A stretch of 64,000 bases of DNA, from assembly GCF_003605125.1 (NCBI RefSeq), contig NZ_QPQT01000007.1, forward strand, positions 124,001-188,000, given 5' to 3'. Below are positions 35,916-44,139 of the stretch, piece after piece (within the stretch, counting starts at the first letter, position 1; the number at the start of each line of letters is the position of its first letter). Position numbers and translations under genes: made by a program. The notes under the pieces were generated by a model. The model made no database searches and had not been told where the DNA came from. It saw only the letters and a program-made list of their open reading frames with translations. This DNA comes from Shewanella algidipiscicola. GTDB lineage: Bacteria > Pseudomonadota > Gammaproteobacteria > Enterobacterales > Shewanellaceae.

Positions 35916-37025
35916 CTAATAGCCTGTTAGCTCCATATAGCCAGTGCCTTGATGACTGCCCGATATGCTAATGGGGCCTTCCCAATAGCTCACGCTCAGT
36001 GGCATATGGCTGTCACGATTTAACGGCTTAATCGTCAGTTGCAGTTGTTCACTTGCAATGGCGATGCGCCAACCCACAGGGTATCGCCCCGACGGCGTTT
36101 GCTGCCAGTCGGTGGGCGTCATTTTAATGTCTGTGGGGGCGCTGGTGGAGTCGATATTACGCCCGCTGCCATCGGCATACATGCGTCTGGCGCTGTAGAA
36201 ATGACTCGCCTGATTATCGTCGCTGCGCAATTGAAACAGCATCAGCGCCGAGCCATCGTCTAAACGCAGCGCAAACCAATCCCAGCCTTGTTGATGTTTA
36301 TTGAGGAACTGTGAACTCCACTCTCTGTCGAGCCAAGCGTCGCCTGAGACATTAACCGACTTACCCTCTAGGGTGACTTCGCCAGTGACTTGGATGAAAG
36401 GCTGGCTGTAGTAATAAGAGGCTACGCTGCCATCACCGCTTTTAATGCTGTAGCCCTTATCGCCCTGTAATTGATAAGGGGCGCTAGTGTTAAGTGCCAA
36501 TCGATAACTGAGCTGCTCATCGCTGACGGTTAAGGTTGCCGGAAACAGGTCTTGGCTTTGACTCTGCCACAGCCAGTTGTCGAGTTTAATCGCCAATGGC
36601 GCCGCATCGCTGCCGGCTAATTGAGGTTGAGCCCGTGCCCAGCGCTCTTTAGCCACATGTTGCTGGGCGGTGGTCACCGCGCTGTGGGCCATATACAGCT
36701 GGTTGGTGGCCCAGACTGATGAGGATTCACTCGTTTTGGGCGATAGGGCTATCCTAAATTGTGTCCATTGCAGCCCCAGAGGTTGGCCCGATGCCGTGGT
36801 GAGGTTGGCGGTCAAATACCACCACTCTTGGCGAAAATCGTTATGGGCTTGGTGATCTTCAGGAAAGCGCAGGGTTTGCCCAGGGGTGACCTGAGTATAG
36901 CCCTGTAGATTATCGCCCATCAGTGAGCCCATTGCGCTTTGAGGCTTGGTGTCTGGTGCATCGCAGCCAAGCAGTAAGAGTAATAGGGTGAACAGGCCCG
37001 CGCGGGGCGAGGATAATAGCGTCAT
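35916..37025 (-). CDS. AttH/CrtC-type lipocalin-like lipoprotein
   Basis: A 369-residue predicted lipoprotein: signal LFTLLLLLLGCDAPD with lipobox LLGC. The mature protein has the AttH/CrtC lipocalin-like pattern: FPEDHQAHNDFRQEWWYLTA near residue 53, then WLDREWSSQFL and GWDWFALRLDDGSALMLFQL. Members include carotenoid 1,2-hydratases and AttH proteins found with ABC transporters. Its ATG overlaps the permease stop by 4 bases. With the permease and ATPase upstream it forms an AttEFGH-like operon. The transported or processed compound is unknown, probably a lipid or other hydrophobic molecule (inference). Confidence 0.85.
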   Translation of the reverse strand: MTLLSSPRAGLFTLLLLLLGCDAPDTKPQSAMGSLMGDNLQGYTQVTPGQTLRFPEDHQAHNDFRQEWWYLTANLTTASGQPLGLQWTQFRIALSPKTSESSSVWATNQLYMAHSAVTTAQQHVAKERWARAQPQLAGSDAAPLAIKLDNWLWQSQSQDLFPATLTVSDEQLSYRLALNTSAPYQLQGDKGYSIKSGDGSVASYYYSQPFIQVTGEVTLEGKSVNVSGDAWLDREWSSQFLNKHQQGWDWFALRLDDGSALMLFQLRSDDNQASHFYSARRMYADGSGRNIDSTSAPTDIKMTPTDWQQTPSGRYPVGWRIAIASEQLQLTIKPLNRDSHMPLSVSYWEGPISISGSHQGTGYMELTGY

Positions 37026-39544
37026 AACACATCACTCTGTAGGCTACTGATGAGAGGGCGGCGAGTTTGCTGATACAAGGGCAGTGCTACGGCAAAGCCA
37101 CTAGCGACTAGGGCGAGCAGAGTCACTTCGAAGTAGGCTTGCCAATCCCATATCATGGCGATGCTCCAACCAAAGGCTTGTAGGGTCACTTTATTGATCA
37201 GCAAGTAGCCTAGTAGCGCGCCAGTCGGCAGGGCAACAATACAGGTGAGTATGACCATTAACAGCATTTGGCTGGTGACCATAAGGGAGAGCTGGCGGCG
37301 ATTAACCCCTAAGGTGTACAGGCGTGCAATCGGCGCCATACGGGCTTGGGTCAACATATAACAGGCGCTAAACAACCCAATGGCGGCCACCAATAAGGTT
37401 AAGCTATTAAGCACCTTAGTAATGGAAAAAGTGCGTTTAAACATCTCTACCGCTTGCGCCTTAATACGGGCTTGGCTGTATATCAGTGCATCTGATAGCG
37501 AAAACTTTTGCATCAAGCCTTGGCTCAATTGGGTTAAGTCGCCTTGATAGGTCACCGCTAAGCTAATGGGTAAGGTGGACAGCTTGGCTTGGTGCCAGGT
37601 GACAGTAGAGACGATGACCTCGCCATAGGGGTTACCATAGTCGTAGTAAATCGCCCCCACGGTAAGGGGACTATCGCCAAGCACATCGACCTTAATCGTG
37701 TCGTTTAACCCCAGCTGGTGTTTGATGGCAAAAGGTTCACTGACCATCACCACATCACCGGTTAAAAAGCGCTGCCACAAGTTATCGACAGCGGTTTTAA
37801 GCACTGTGGTGTGTTCAACAGAGTAGTCATCACGGGCGACTAAGTAGATAGGCTGCTGCTTAGCGCGGCTCTTAATCGACCACTGCTGATAAATGCCTGT
37901 GACCTGTTTATCGGCGGCTAAATAGGCTTCAATTTGCTGCATCTGGCTGCTTGGTGGGCGGATATAAAGGTCGGCATGCAAACGCGCGTTGAGCCACTGT
38001 TTGAGCGTGAGTTCGAAACTGCCCACTAGGCTATTCATCGAAATATTAGCCGTTAGTGCCAGCAGCATGGCCATCATGGCGAGGGAGAGCGGTGGGATAA
38101 GCTCCTTGGTCTCGGCTATTTGATAACCGACTAACCCTTTGGGTGCCACGCGCTCAATAACTTGAATTAATTGCTGTAATAACCAAGGCAAGGCCAGCGG
38201 GATACTGAGCACCACTAAGCCTAATAACGCCATGGTGATCCGGTAATGATCGGTTAATGCCATGCCAATTAAGGCCACTGCTGCCAAGCACAACGACACC
38301 CATAGCTGCCGCTTATGGGCACGATGGGCACTGGCTTGTTGATTAAATTGCCCGGCGCTCTGGGCCAGCGGTTGGCGCAGCAGCTCGATAAACAGCGAGC
38401 TACAGGCCAGTAAGGCGGCGATAAAGGTTAACAAGGTCGCCTGAGCGAGCCATTGCCATTGCCATATTCCCGGTAAAATGGTGGCCCCATAGAGCTGCTC
38501 TAGGGTCACTGAGACCATAGGCTGTAACCAATAACTAAGCTGCAAACCGCCAATAAATCCGATCAGCGAACCTACCACAACCAACAGCAGCAGCTCGCTC
38601 GCGAGTGCCGACATGATTGACAGTTTCATGATGCCTTGCTGCTGCAACTGAGTGATCAGCCGTTTACGTTTAAGCAGGCTGTAACGCACGCCGTTATAAG
38701 CGATAAACAGGCCGACAATAAAGGCCAGTAGGCTCATGGCGGTGAGGTTAAGGTGAAAGCTGTTCGTGAGCGCCTTCATGCTATCGCCATTGTCACTTGG
38801 GCTGAGATGAGCCTTATTCTCAAGCCACTGCTCTATTTGGACTTTTTGTGCGCTAACATCGTTAAAAATGGCGATATAACTCAGTTGCTGCGGTTTATTG
38901 AGCAGTTGCTGTGCCAGCGAGATATCCATCAGTAGGCGGTTGCCTAAATTAAGCTGGTCATCCACAGCGATAACATTGAGCGTTTGCCCCTCGACAGTCA
39001 ACGTAGGTTGATTGAGCTGCTTGGCGTTTGATTGACTCATTAATACGATAGGCTCGCCAGCGATAAGTTTTGCCAGTGGCAGCGCGTCACCGTTAAAGCG
39101 ATGCCGACTTGAGGCGTTCTCGTCATTTGAACTATGACTACTTGCTGCGCTCATGGCGGCGATGATGTCGCTACCTTGTACTTGCCAGCGCCGTGCCTGT
39201 TCGTCCACCAACATGCCTTGCACTACCGCCAGACTGTGGGTGATCCCCTGTTGGCGCAAGGTAAAATAGAGCTGTTCATTTAAGGGGGTATTAGGCAGTG
39301 GGGTGATAAACCACTTAGCTTGCTGGCTTAACAGTTCGGTGGCGTTACTATAGCTGTTGATCGCATTTTCATTGGTGGCGCGCACGCCAGTAAGCAGGGT
39401 GACCGCGAGGATAATACCGATAATAATCGCGCCCGCTTGCAGCGGTGATTGTCGATAATGCGCCAAGAACACCCGCAGGGTGAGCTGCCAACCTTTTAGG
39501 GGGTGAGGATTACCTATGTGACGGCCACTGGGTGGGTTATTCAT
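37022..39544 (-). CDS. ABC transporter permease, fused FtsX-type (AttFG-like)
   Basis: An 840-residue inner-membrane permease with two FtsX-like halves. There is one membrane segment at about residues 37-55, groups of three to four at about 270-400, and further segments at about 415-505 and 715-825. Large periplasmic domains lie between. This is the MacB/LolC-type architecture seen in extracting or exporting systems. Members of the AttFG group pair with an AttE ATPase and AttH lipoprotein, exactly as here. It overlaps the ATPase gene by 8 bases and the lipoprotein gene by 4. Substrate unknown. Confidence 0.85.
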   Translation of the reverse strand: MNNPPSGRHIGNPHPLKGWQLTLRVFLAHYRQSPLQAGAIIIGIILAVTLLTGVRATNENAINSYSNATELLSQQAKWFITPLPNTPLNEQLYFTLRQQGITHSLAVVQGMLVDEQARRWQVQGSDIIAAMSAASSHSSNDENASSRHRFNGDALPLAKLIAGEPIVLMSQSNAKQLNQPTLTVEGQTLNVIAVDDQLNLGNRLLMDISLAQQLLNKPQQLSYIAIFNDVSAQKVQIEQWLENKAHLSPSDNGDSMKALTNSFHLNLTAMSLLAFIVGLFIAYNGVRYSLLKRKRLITQLQQQGIMKLSIMSALASELLLLVVVGSLIGFIGGLQLSYWLQPMVSVTLEQLYGATILPGIWQWQWLAQATLLTFIAALLACSSLFIELLRQPLAQSAGQFNQQASAHRAHKRQLWVSLCLAAVALIGMALTDHYRITMALLGLVVLSIPLALPWLLQQLIQVIERVAPKGLVGYQIAETKELIPPLSLAMMAMLLALTANISMNSLVGSFELTLKQWLNARLHADLYIRPPSSQMQQIEAYLAADKQVTGIYQQWSIKSRAKQQPIYLVARDDYSVEHTTVLKTAVDNLWQRFLTGDVVMVSEPFAIKHQLGLNDTIKVDVLGDSPLTVGAIYYDYGNPYGEVIVSTVTWHQAKLSTLPISLAVTYQGDLTQLSQGLMQKFSLSDALIYSQARIKAQAVEMFKRTFSITKVLNSLTLLVAAIGLFSACYMLTQARMAPIARLYTLGVNRRQLSLMVTSQMLLMVILTCIVALPTGALLGYLLINKVTLQAFGWSIAMIWDWQAYFEVTLLALVASGFAVALPLYQQTRRPLISSLQSDVL

Positions 39545-40205
39545 GAACCTTGCCCAGATCCAGGTGCCAGCGGCGCTGCATAAACTCGGCGCACTCTTGG
39601 CTATGGGTGACCATTAAAATACTGGTGTGGTGTTCAGCCGCGAGAGCGCAAATCAGGCGCATTACCTCAAGGCTGGCCTGTTGATCTAAATTGCCCGTGG
39701 GTTCATCGGCGAGTAACAGCGCAGGTTTATGTGCCAGCGCCCTTGCAATGGCCACGCGCTGCTGTTGTCCGCCAGACAGGGTTTCGACATGGCGTTTACG
39801 CAAGGCGCAAAGCCCTAAGGTGTCGACTAGGTGATCGCACCAAGGGGTCCAGCGCTCGTTATTGAGGTGCAAGGGGAAAGCGATATTGTCCTCAACATTA
39901 AGCGGGGTGAGCAGATTAAATTGCTGAAAAACAACCCCTAGTTGCTGGTGGCGAAACTCACTCCAACGCGCATCATTCCACTGGGTAGTTGGCGCTCCCA
40001 AAAGGGATAAGGTGCCCGAGGTCGGCCGCTCAAAGCCGGCAATAATATTGAGTAAGGTGCTTTTACCGCAGCCACTGGGGCCAGTTAAGGCAACGGTGTC
40101 GCCTCGCTGCAGGTGTAAATCGACATGATCGAGTACCTGATGAAACTTATCGCCGTCGGTAAATCCTTTGCAGATCTTATCCAGCGTAATAACGCTTGTA
40201 CTCAT
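39537..40205 (-). CDS. ABC transporter ATP-binding protein (LolD/MacB-like, AttE)
   Basis: A 222-residue ATPase with intact Walker A (GPSGCGKST), Q-loop (VVFQQFNLL), signature (LSGGQQQR), Walker B (LLLADEP) and switch His (MVTHS). It belongs to the LolD/MacB/FtsE-like class that drives extraction of lipids or lipoproteins or powers export complexes. The ATG at 40205 has AGGAG five bases upstream; the GTG one codon earlier is too close to it. First gene of a three-gene overlapping operon. Confidence 0.9.
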   Translation of the reverse strand: MSTSVITLDKICKGFTDGDKFHQVLDHVDLHLQRGDTVALTGPSGCGKSTLLNIIAGFERPTSGTLSLLGAPTTQWNDARWSEFRHQQLGVVFQQFNLLTPLNVEDNIAFPLHLNNERWTPWCDHLVDTLGLCALRKRHVETLSGGQQQRVAIARALAHKPALLLADEPTGNLDQQASLEVMRLICALAAEHHTSILMVTHSQECAEFMQRRWHLDLGKVHE

Positions 40206-40503
40206 CACAACTCCTGTAGTACATCACCATAGCGGCAAGCTCTGGTTAAATAATGCGCGAGTAAGATATTGGTAACACAATGCAATTTAACATTCATCTT
40301 CTAATTGCATTGATTGTCGATTGCATCAAATAAGTGGCTGATTAAGACCGTGGGGTTATACGAAGGATAATCGATAAAAGATCGACTTTGGTTGAACTGC
40401 ATAAAATGATAATAAATGCCAGTGTCCATAATGGTTTTAATTTATTGCTTTTATTAAGGTACTAATGCAAATAGCGATGGTTGAGCAAATTTGGCATATT
40501 AAT

Positions 40504-40543
40504 CACCTCTGAACACCTCTGAACACCTCTGAACACCTGTGGA
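40504..40543. repeat. Short tandem repeat, 10-bp unit
   Basis: CACCTCTGAA is repeated three times exactly (40504-40533) and a fourth time imperfectly (CACCTGTGGA). The unit length is one helical turn. It lies 90-130 bases upstream of the FliB-like gene, within the 425-base region 40206-40630 that otherwise shows no gene. Confidence 0.9.
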
Positions 40544-40630
40544 ATGACGCATTCTCTATGAATTGAGCTTGTGGATGATCCTACTTTCTTGTTACCTTTA
40601 GCGAAAATTTAAGCGTAAGTAAGTGGCCCC

Positions 40631-41812
40631 ATGAACAATCTTGTGATCAAACCTAATTATGTCAGTCTATTTAACTGTGTCGGCCCTGAGTGTGAGGACA
40701 GTTGCTGTAATGACTGGACCATTACGTTTGATAAGAAAAGCTATAAAAAAACCGTTAGCCATCCTCAGTTTGCCTCGCTTGCCAAGATAGCCTTTACCGA
40801 GGTGAAAAAGAATGCGGCGAATTGGGCCGCCATTAAGCTTGATGAGCAGGGAGGCTGTCCGTTTCTCGATGAAAAAAAACTGTGTAATATTCATAAGCAT
40901 GCTGGTGAAGCGGCCTTGAGCGACACCTGTAAGACTTATCCTAAACTTGACCGTCTTGTTGGTGGTAATAAGTACCGCTCGCTGAGTATGTCTTGCCCTG
41001 AAGTCGCGCGTATCGTGTTGTTTCATCCCGATGCATTTCAATTTGATGTGCAAAAGAGTGGAAATAAGGCGGTAGTTAAGCCCTCTCCGGTATGGCTCGA
41101 AAAAAGCCATGAGTACAGCCTAGAATTATTAGCTGGCTTAGGGCTCGATTGGGAGCCGGCGCTGCTGGCCATTGGTTTATTACTGAAAACCAGTGAAGAG
41201 GTGCGAGCGGGCCTGTTACCCGATAGCGCCCTCGATGAGCGTTTTTTACAACTGAAGCAATTTGCCGAGGCGGGATTATTGGTCGAGCAATACGCTAAAT
41301 TGCCTTATGCCCCTATCCCGCAGTCGCACGCCTTTTTGGGTATTCATTCTACTTTTTGTAAAATTCACTCTCGGGCCACAAGGGCGCGTTTTACTCGCTT
41401 AAACGAGGCGGTATCGGCCATCTGCAATGAAGACAACGAGTTTAGTGTCGCGGCCATGAATCAGGCGTGGAATGCTATTGCGCTCCCCGCCTTAGGTGAG
41501 CATGGCGATCTGTTTGAGCGTTATATTCTCTACGCCATTTTTCATCATCACTTTCCTCTGCTTGGCGAAGAGGCGCCGCTGAAGGCCTTTAGGTTGTTGG
41601 TGCTCGATTGCTTTATCATGCGCAGTTATCTCTCGGCGATGGCGCACCAGCATAAGCAGCTTACTGAGAGTGACATCATCTTGTGTTTTCAGATCTATCA
41701 GGTGGTCAGGCAGCATCGTCCAGTTATGGCACAAACTATTGAAGAGGTGATGCGAGAGTGTGAGATTGAGTCGGTGCCTGCGGTGATAAATCTATTAAAA
41801 ACTCAGCCGTAG
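40631..41812 (+). CDS. fliB: FliB-type flagellin lysine-N-methylase family protein
   Basis: A 393-residue cytosolic protein. The N-terminal half is cysteine-rich: Cys16, Cys21, Cys25, Cys26 in FNCVGPECEDSCC, then GGCPFLDEKKLCNIHKHAG and DTCKTYPK. This is the signature of FliB proteins, which methylate flagellin lysines and are thought to bind a metal or Fe-S centre. No flagellar genes adjoin, so it may act on flagellin encoded elsewhere or on another protein. The ATG at 40631 matches the conserved family N-terminus. It converges on agcS with a shared terminator. Confidence 0.85.
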   Translation: MNNLVIKPNYVSLFNCVGPECEDSCCNDWTITFDKKSYKKTVSHPQFASLAKIAFTEVKKNAANWAAIKLDEQGGCPFLDEKKLCNIHKHAGEAALSDTCKTYPKLDRLVGGNKYRSLSMSCPEVARIVLFHPDAFQFDVQKSGNKAVVKPSPVWLEKSHEYSLELLAGLGLDWEPALLAIGLLLKTSEEVRAGLLPDSALDERFLQLKQFAEAGLLVEQYAKLPYAPIPQSHAFLGIHSTFCKIHSRATRARFTRLNEAVSAICNEDNEFSVAAMNQAWNAIALPALGEHGDLFERYILYAIFHHHFPLLGEEAPLKAFRLLVLDCFIMRSYLSAMAHQHKQLTESDIILCFQIYQVVRQHRPVMAQTIEEVMRECEIESVPAVINLLKTQP

Positions 41813-41829
41813 TCTGAGGTAGTAAGATC

Positions 41830-41857
41830 AAAAATGGGGCAATTATGCCCCATTTTT
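41830..41857. terminator. Bidirectional terminator
   Basis: Perfect 12-bp stem AAAAATGGGGCA / TGCCCCATTTTT with a 4-base loop serves the convergent fliB-like and AGCS genes. Confidence 0.92.
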
Positions 41858-41895
41858 ATTGGGGGTAACCGAGATAATGCATTGAACTAATGAAC

Positions 41896-43266
41896 CTACG
41901 CAGTAATTTGCTCAACGATAAGCTGTTTGCGTTTAGCAAAGTAGTGGCGAGTTTCTGCCAGAATCACATCTCTTAAGCCGATGATCGCAATGAGGTTAGG
42001 GATCGCCATTAGGCCATTGACGGTATCGGCCAGCATCCAAATTAAGTCCAGTTGGATAAAGGCGCCGGCGGCGATTAAGCCTAAAAATAACCATTGATAG
42101 ATTTTAATGCCATGCTGGCCGAGGCGGTTACCCGTGAGGTAGTGCCAGCAGCGTTCGCCATAATAGTGCCAGCCCAAGATAGTAGTAAAGGCAAAACAGA
42201 CCAGCGCGATAGTCACCACATATTGACCGACGATGACCGAGCCACCAGAGGCAAATGCGGCGCTAGTCATGGCGGCGCCAGCAGTGTCGCCATTCCAGAC
42301 GCCGGTGATGATCAACACTAAGCCTGTCATGGTACAAATTAAGATGGTGTCGAAAAACGTGCCCGTCATGCTCACCAGCCCTTGCTCAACCGGCTCGTTG
42401 GTTTTTGCCGCCGCGGCGGCAATGGGCGCACTCCCTAGACCAGACTCATTGGAAAATACCCCGCGAGCAATACCAATTTGCAGTGCTTGGGCCACAGTAG
42501 CGCCAAGGAAACCTCCGGCGGCCGAGATCGGAGTGAAAGCTGAGTGCAATACCAATTCAAAGGCTGGGATTATTTGCTCTGAGAAGCTAAATAAAATCCA
42601 GATGCAAGCCAATACATAGCCTATCGCCATAGTGGGTACTAACTTTTGTGCGACATTGGCGATGCGTTTAACCCCGCCCAAGGTGACAGCGGCGACTAAC
42701 AAGGTTAAGACCAAGGCGGTCCCCCAAGTGGGGACGTCGAAGGCAATGGTTAAGGCATCGCTAATCGCATTGACTTGGGCGAAGGTGCCGATCCCAAAGA
42801 AAGCCACGCCAATACCAAATAGGGCAAAGAGTTTTGCCAGCCAAGGTAGCCCCAAGCCGCGTTCAATATAGTACATGGGGCCACCGGCAATATTGCCACG
42901 TTCATCGACCGTGCGGTATTTCACCGCCAGCATGCATTCGGCGTACTTGGTCGCCATGCCAAAAAAAGCGGCTAGCCACATCCAAAAGAGAGCGCCAGGT
43001 CCACCAATTTTTATGGCGGTAGCGACGCCAACAATATTACCTGTACCTATGGTGGCCGATAGGGCGGTGCACAGCGCTGCAAAAGATGACAGATCCCCTT
43101 TACCGCTGGCGGGCTTAAATAGCAGGCTTAACGCCAAGGGTAATTTAAACACCTGTAATAGCCGCAGTCGCAGAGTGAGGTATAGACCGGTACCAACCAA
43201 TAAACATAGGGTAATGGGGCCCCATACAATGGCATTGATATCTGTGAGTAAAGCGTGAAAGTTCAT
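41896..43266 (-). CDS. AGCS-family alanine/glycine:cation symporter
   Basis: A 456-residue inner-membrane Na+ (or H+) coupled importer of alanine or glycine. The family signatures AALCTALSATIGTGNIVGVA, GPGALFWMWLAAFFGMATKYAE and GGPMYYIERGLG are intact, with about ten membrane segments. The leader carries a tandem glycine riboswitch, which points to glycine as substrate or signal. The ATG at 43266 follows GAGGAA. Two short frames in the leader are riboswitch sequence, not genes. Confidence 0.93.
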   Translation of the reverse strand: MNFHALLTDINAIVWGPITLCLLVGTGLYLTLRLRLLQVFKLPLALSLLFKPASGKGDLSSFAALCTALSATIGTGNIVGVATAIKIGGPGALFWMWLAAFFGMATKYAECMLAVKYRTVDERGNIAGGPMYYIERGLGLPWLAKLFALFGIGVAFFGIGTFAQVNAISDALTIAFDVPTWGTALVLTLLVAAVTLGGVKRIANVAQKLVPTMAIGYVLACIWILFSFSEQIIPAFELVLHSAFTPISAAGGFLGATVAQALQIGIARGVFSNESGLGSAPIAAAAAKTNEPVEQGLVSMTGTFFDTILICTMTGLVLIITGVWNGDTAGAAMTSAAFASGGSVIVGQYVVTIALVCFAFTTILGWHYYGERCWHYLTGNRLGQHGIKIYQWLFLGLIAAGAFIQLDLIWMLADTVNGLMAIPNLIAIIGLRDVILAETRHYFAKRKQLIVEQITA

Positions 43267-43421
43267 GTTGTTCCTCGAGTATTAAACTGCTTGACGATTC
43301 GTCTTAATAATCGGAGGAGGAAAAGAAATGGCTGAATTTCGGTATCGTAAAGTGCAGATGTGCTGTTTCGGCCAAGCGATGGCAAAAAGTGGGCAGCGGC
43401 AAATGACGACGCATACAGTCA

Positions 43422-43665
43422 TCCTCTCCTCTGTCCTTTTGCCTGAGCGTTTCGCGGTAATGGATTGATACCATCGCCACTTTCGCCTTCGGCGCTGTGT
43501 CATATTTAGGCAAACGCTCACCTATCTGTGCACAGTCTCTCCAGAGGCTCGTCCAGTAACAGTCCTCACCACATAAGTGGTACCTGAAAGAGTGCTCTGT
43601 ACGTTAAGCGCTGAGCTTATGCATGCAGAGTTGCCTCGTCGGTGTGGGGTTAATCCCCGCTCTCC
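43422..43665 (-). promoter_or_regulatory. Tandem glycine riboswitch
   Basis: Two aptamers on the minus strand. Aptamer 1 (about 43535-43665) has GAGAGC, CACCGACGAGGCAA, TTTCAGGTA and CTCTGGAGAG. Aptamer 2 (about 43422-43528) has GCGCCGAAGGCGAAA and CTCAGGCAAAAGGACAGAGG. These blocks match the glycine aptamer consensus. About 155 bases of expression platform separate the second aptamer from the AGCS start codon. Glycine binding should switch transporter expression; the direction cannot be read. Confidence 0.93.
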
Positions 43666-43687
43666 TGCTACCTTCATCCGAACGGAT

Positions 43688-43729
43688 CCCTTTTACAGAT
43701 GAAGTGATACCACTTGAGTCTGTAAAGGG
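43688..43729. repeat. Long inverted repeat upstream of the glycine riboswitch
   Basis: CCCTTTTACAGA and TCTGTAAAGGG flank an inner AAGTG-ATAC-CACTT hairpin. It lies where the AGCS leader promoter is expected, so it may be an operator. Confidence 0.65.
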
Positions 43730-44139
43730 GGTGATATCATGCGCTAATTGCGGTTGTGGCTCAAGGGTGTAATTTCACATTTGTGTATTATCTCGGCCGC
43801 TCGCTGATTTTTTGAGCGGGTGTCAATAGCAGTTAATGACCTTGGTTAATCTTGGCGTTAATCTAGGCTTAAAGCCTCAGATATAAATTATTTATGCCTA
43901 GCCCCTTACATCTATGCTTGCTGTAGGTTTACAATAAAAACCATAATCACACCGTGGTTATAAAACTCTTATGTTGCTAAGCGTTGTTGCTTTTTCGCAC
44001 ACAGAGACTCTAAGGTGTATCGTCACCTCATTGACTTGCCCAAACTTGCCCTCGCGCAAACAAGCCGTGATCTCGACTCATTACACTCGATAGCCCGTTA
44101 GTGTGTTGCAAGCGTTAGCGCTAGATTATCGGGATTAAG
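43730..44139. other. Divergent intergenic region, AGCS leader and SulP gene
   Basis: About 410 bases with no gene seen. It should hold the SulP promoter; I cannot place it. Confidence 0.35.

Noticed and set aside
35700..35930. 76-codon plus-strand frame
   Set aside because: Arg/Trp-rich translation, no ribosome-binding site, overlaps the end of the lipocalin-like gene.
43282..43521. Two short minus-strand frames upstream of the AGCS gene
   Set aside because: They run through the glycine riboswitch and its expression platform.
43688..43729. TyrR-box reading of the TTTACA...TGTAAA repeat
   Set aside because: Half-sites are in the opposite order and too far apart for a TyrR box (TGTAAA-N6-TTTACA).
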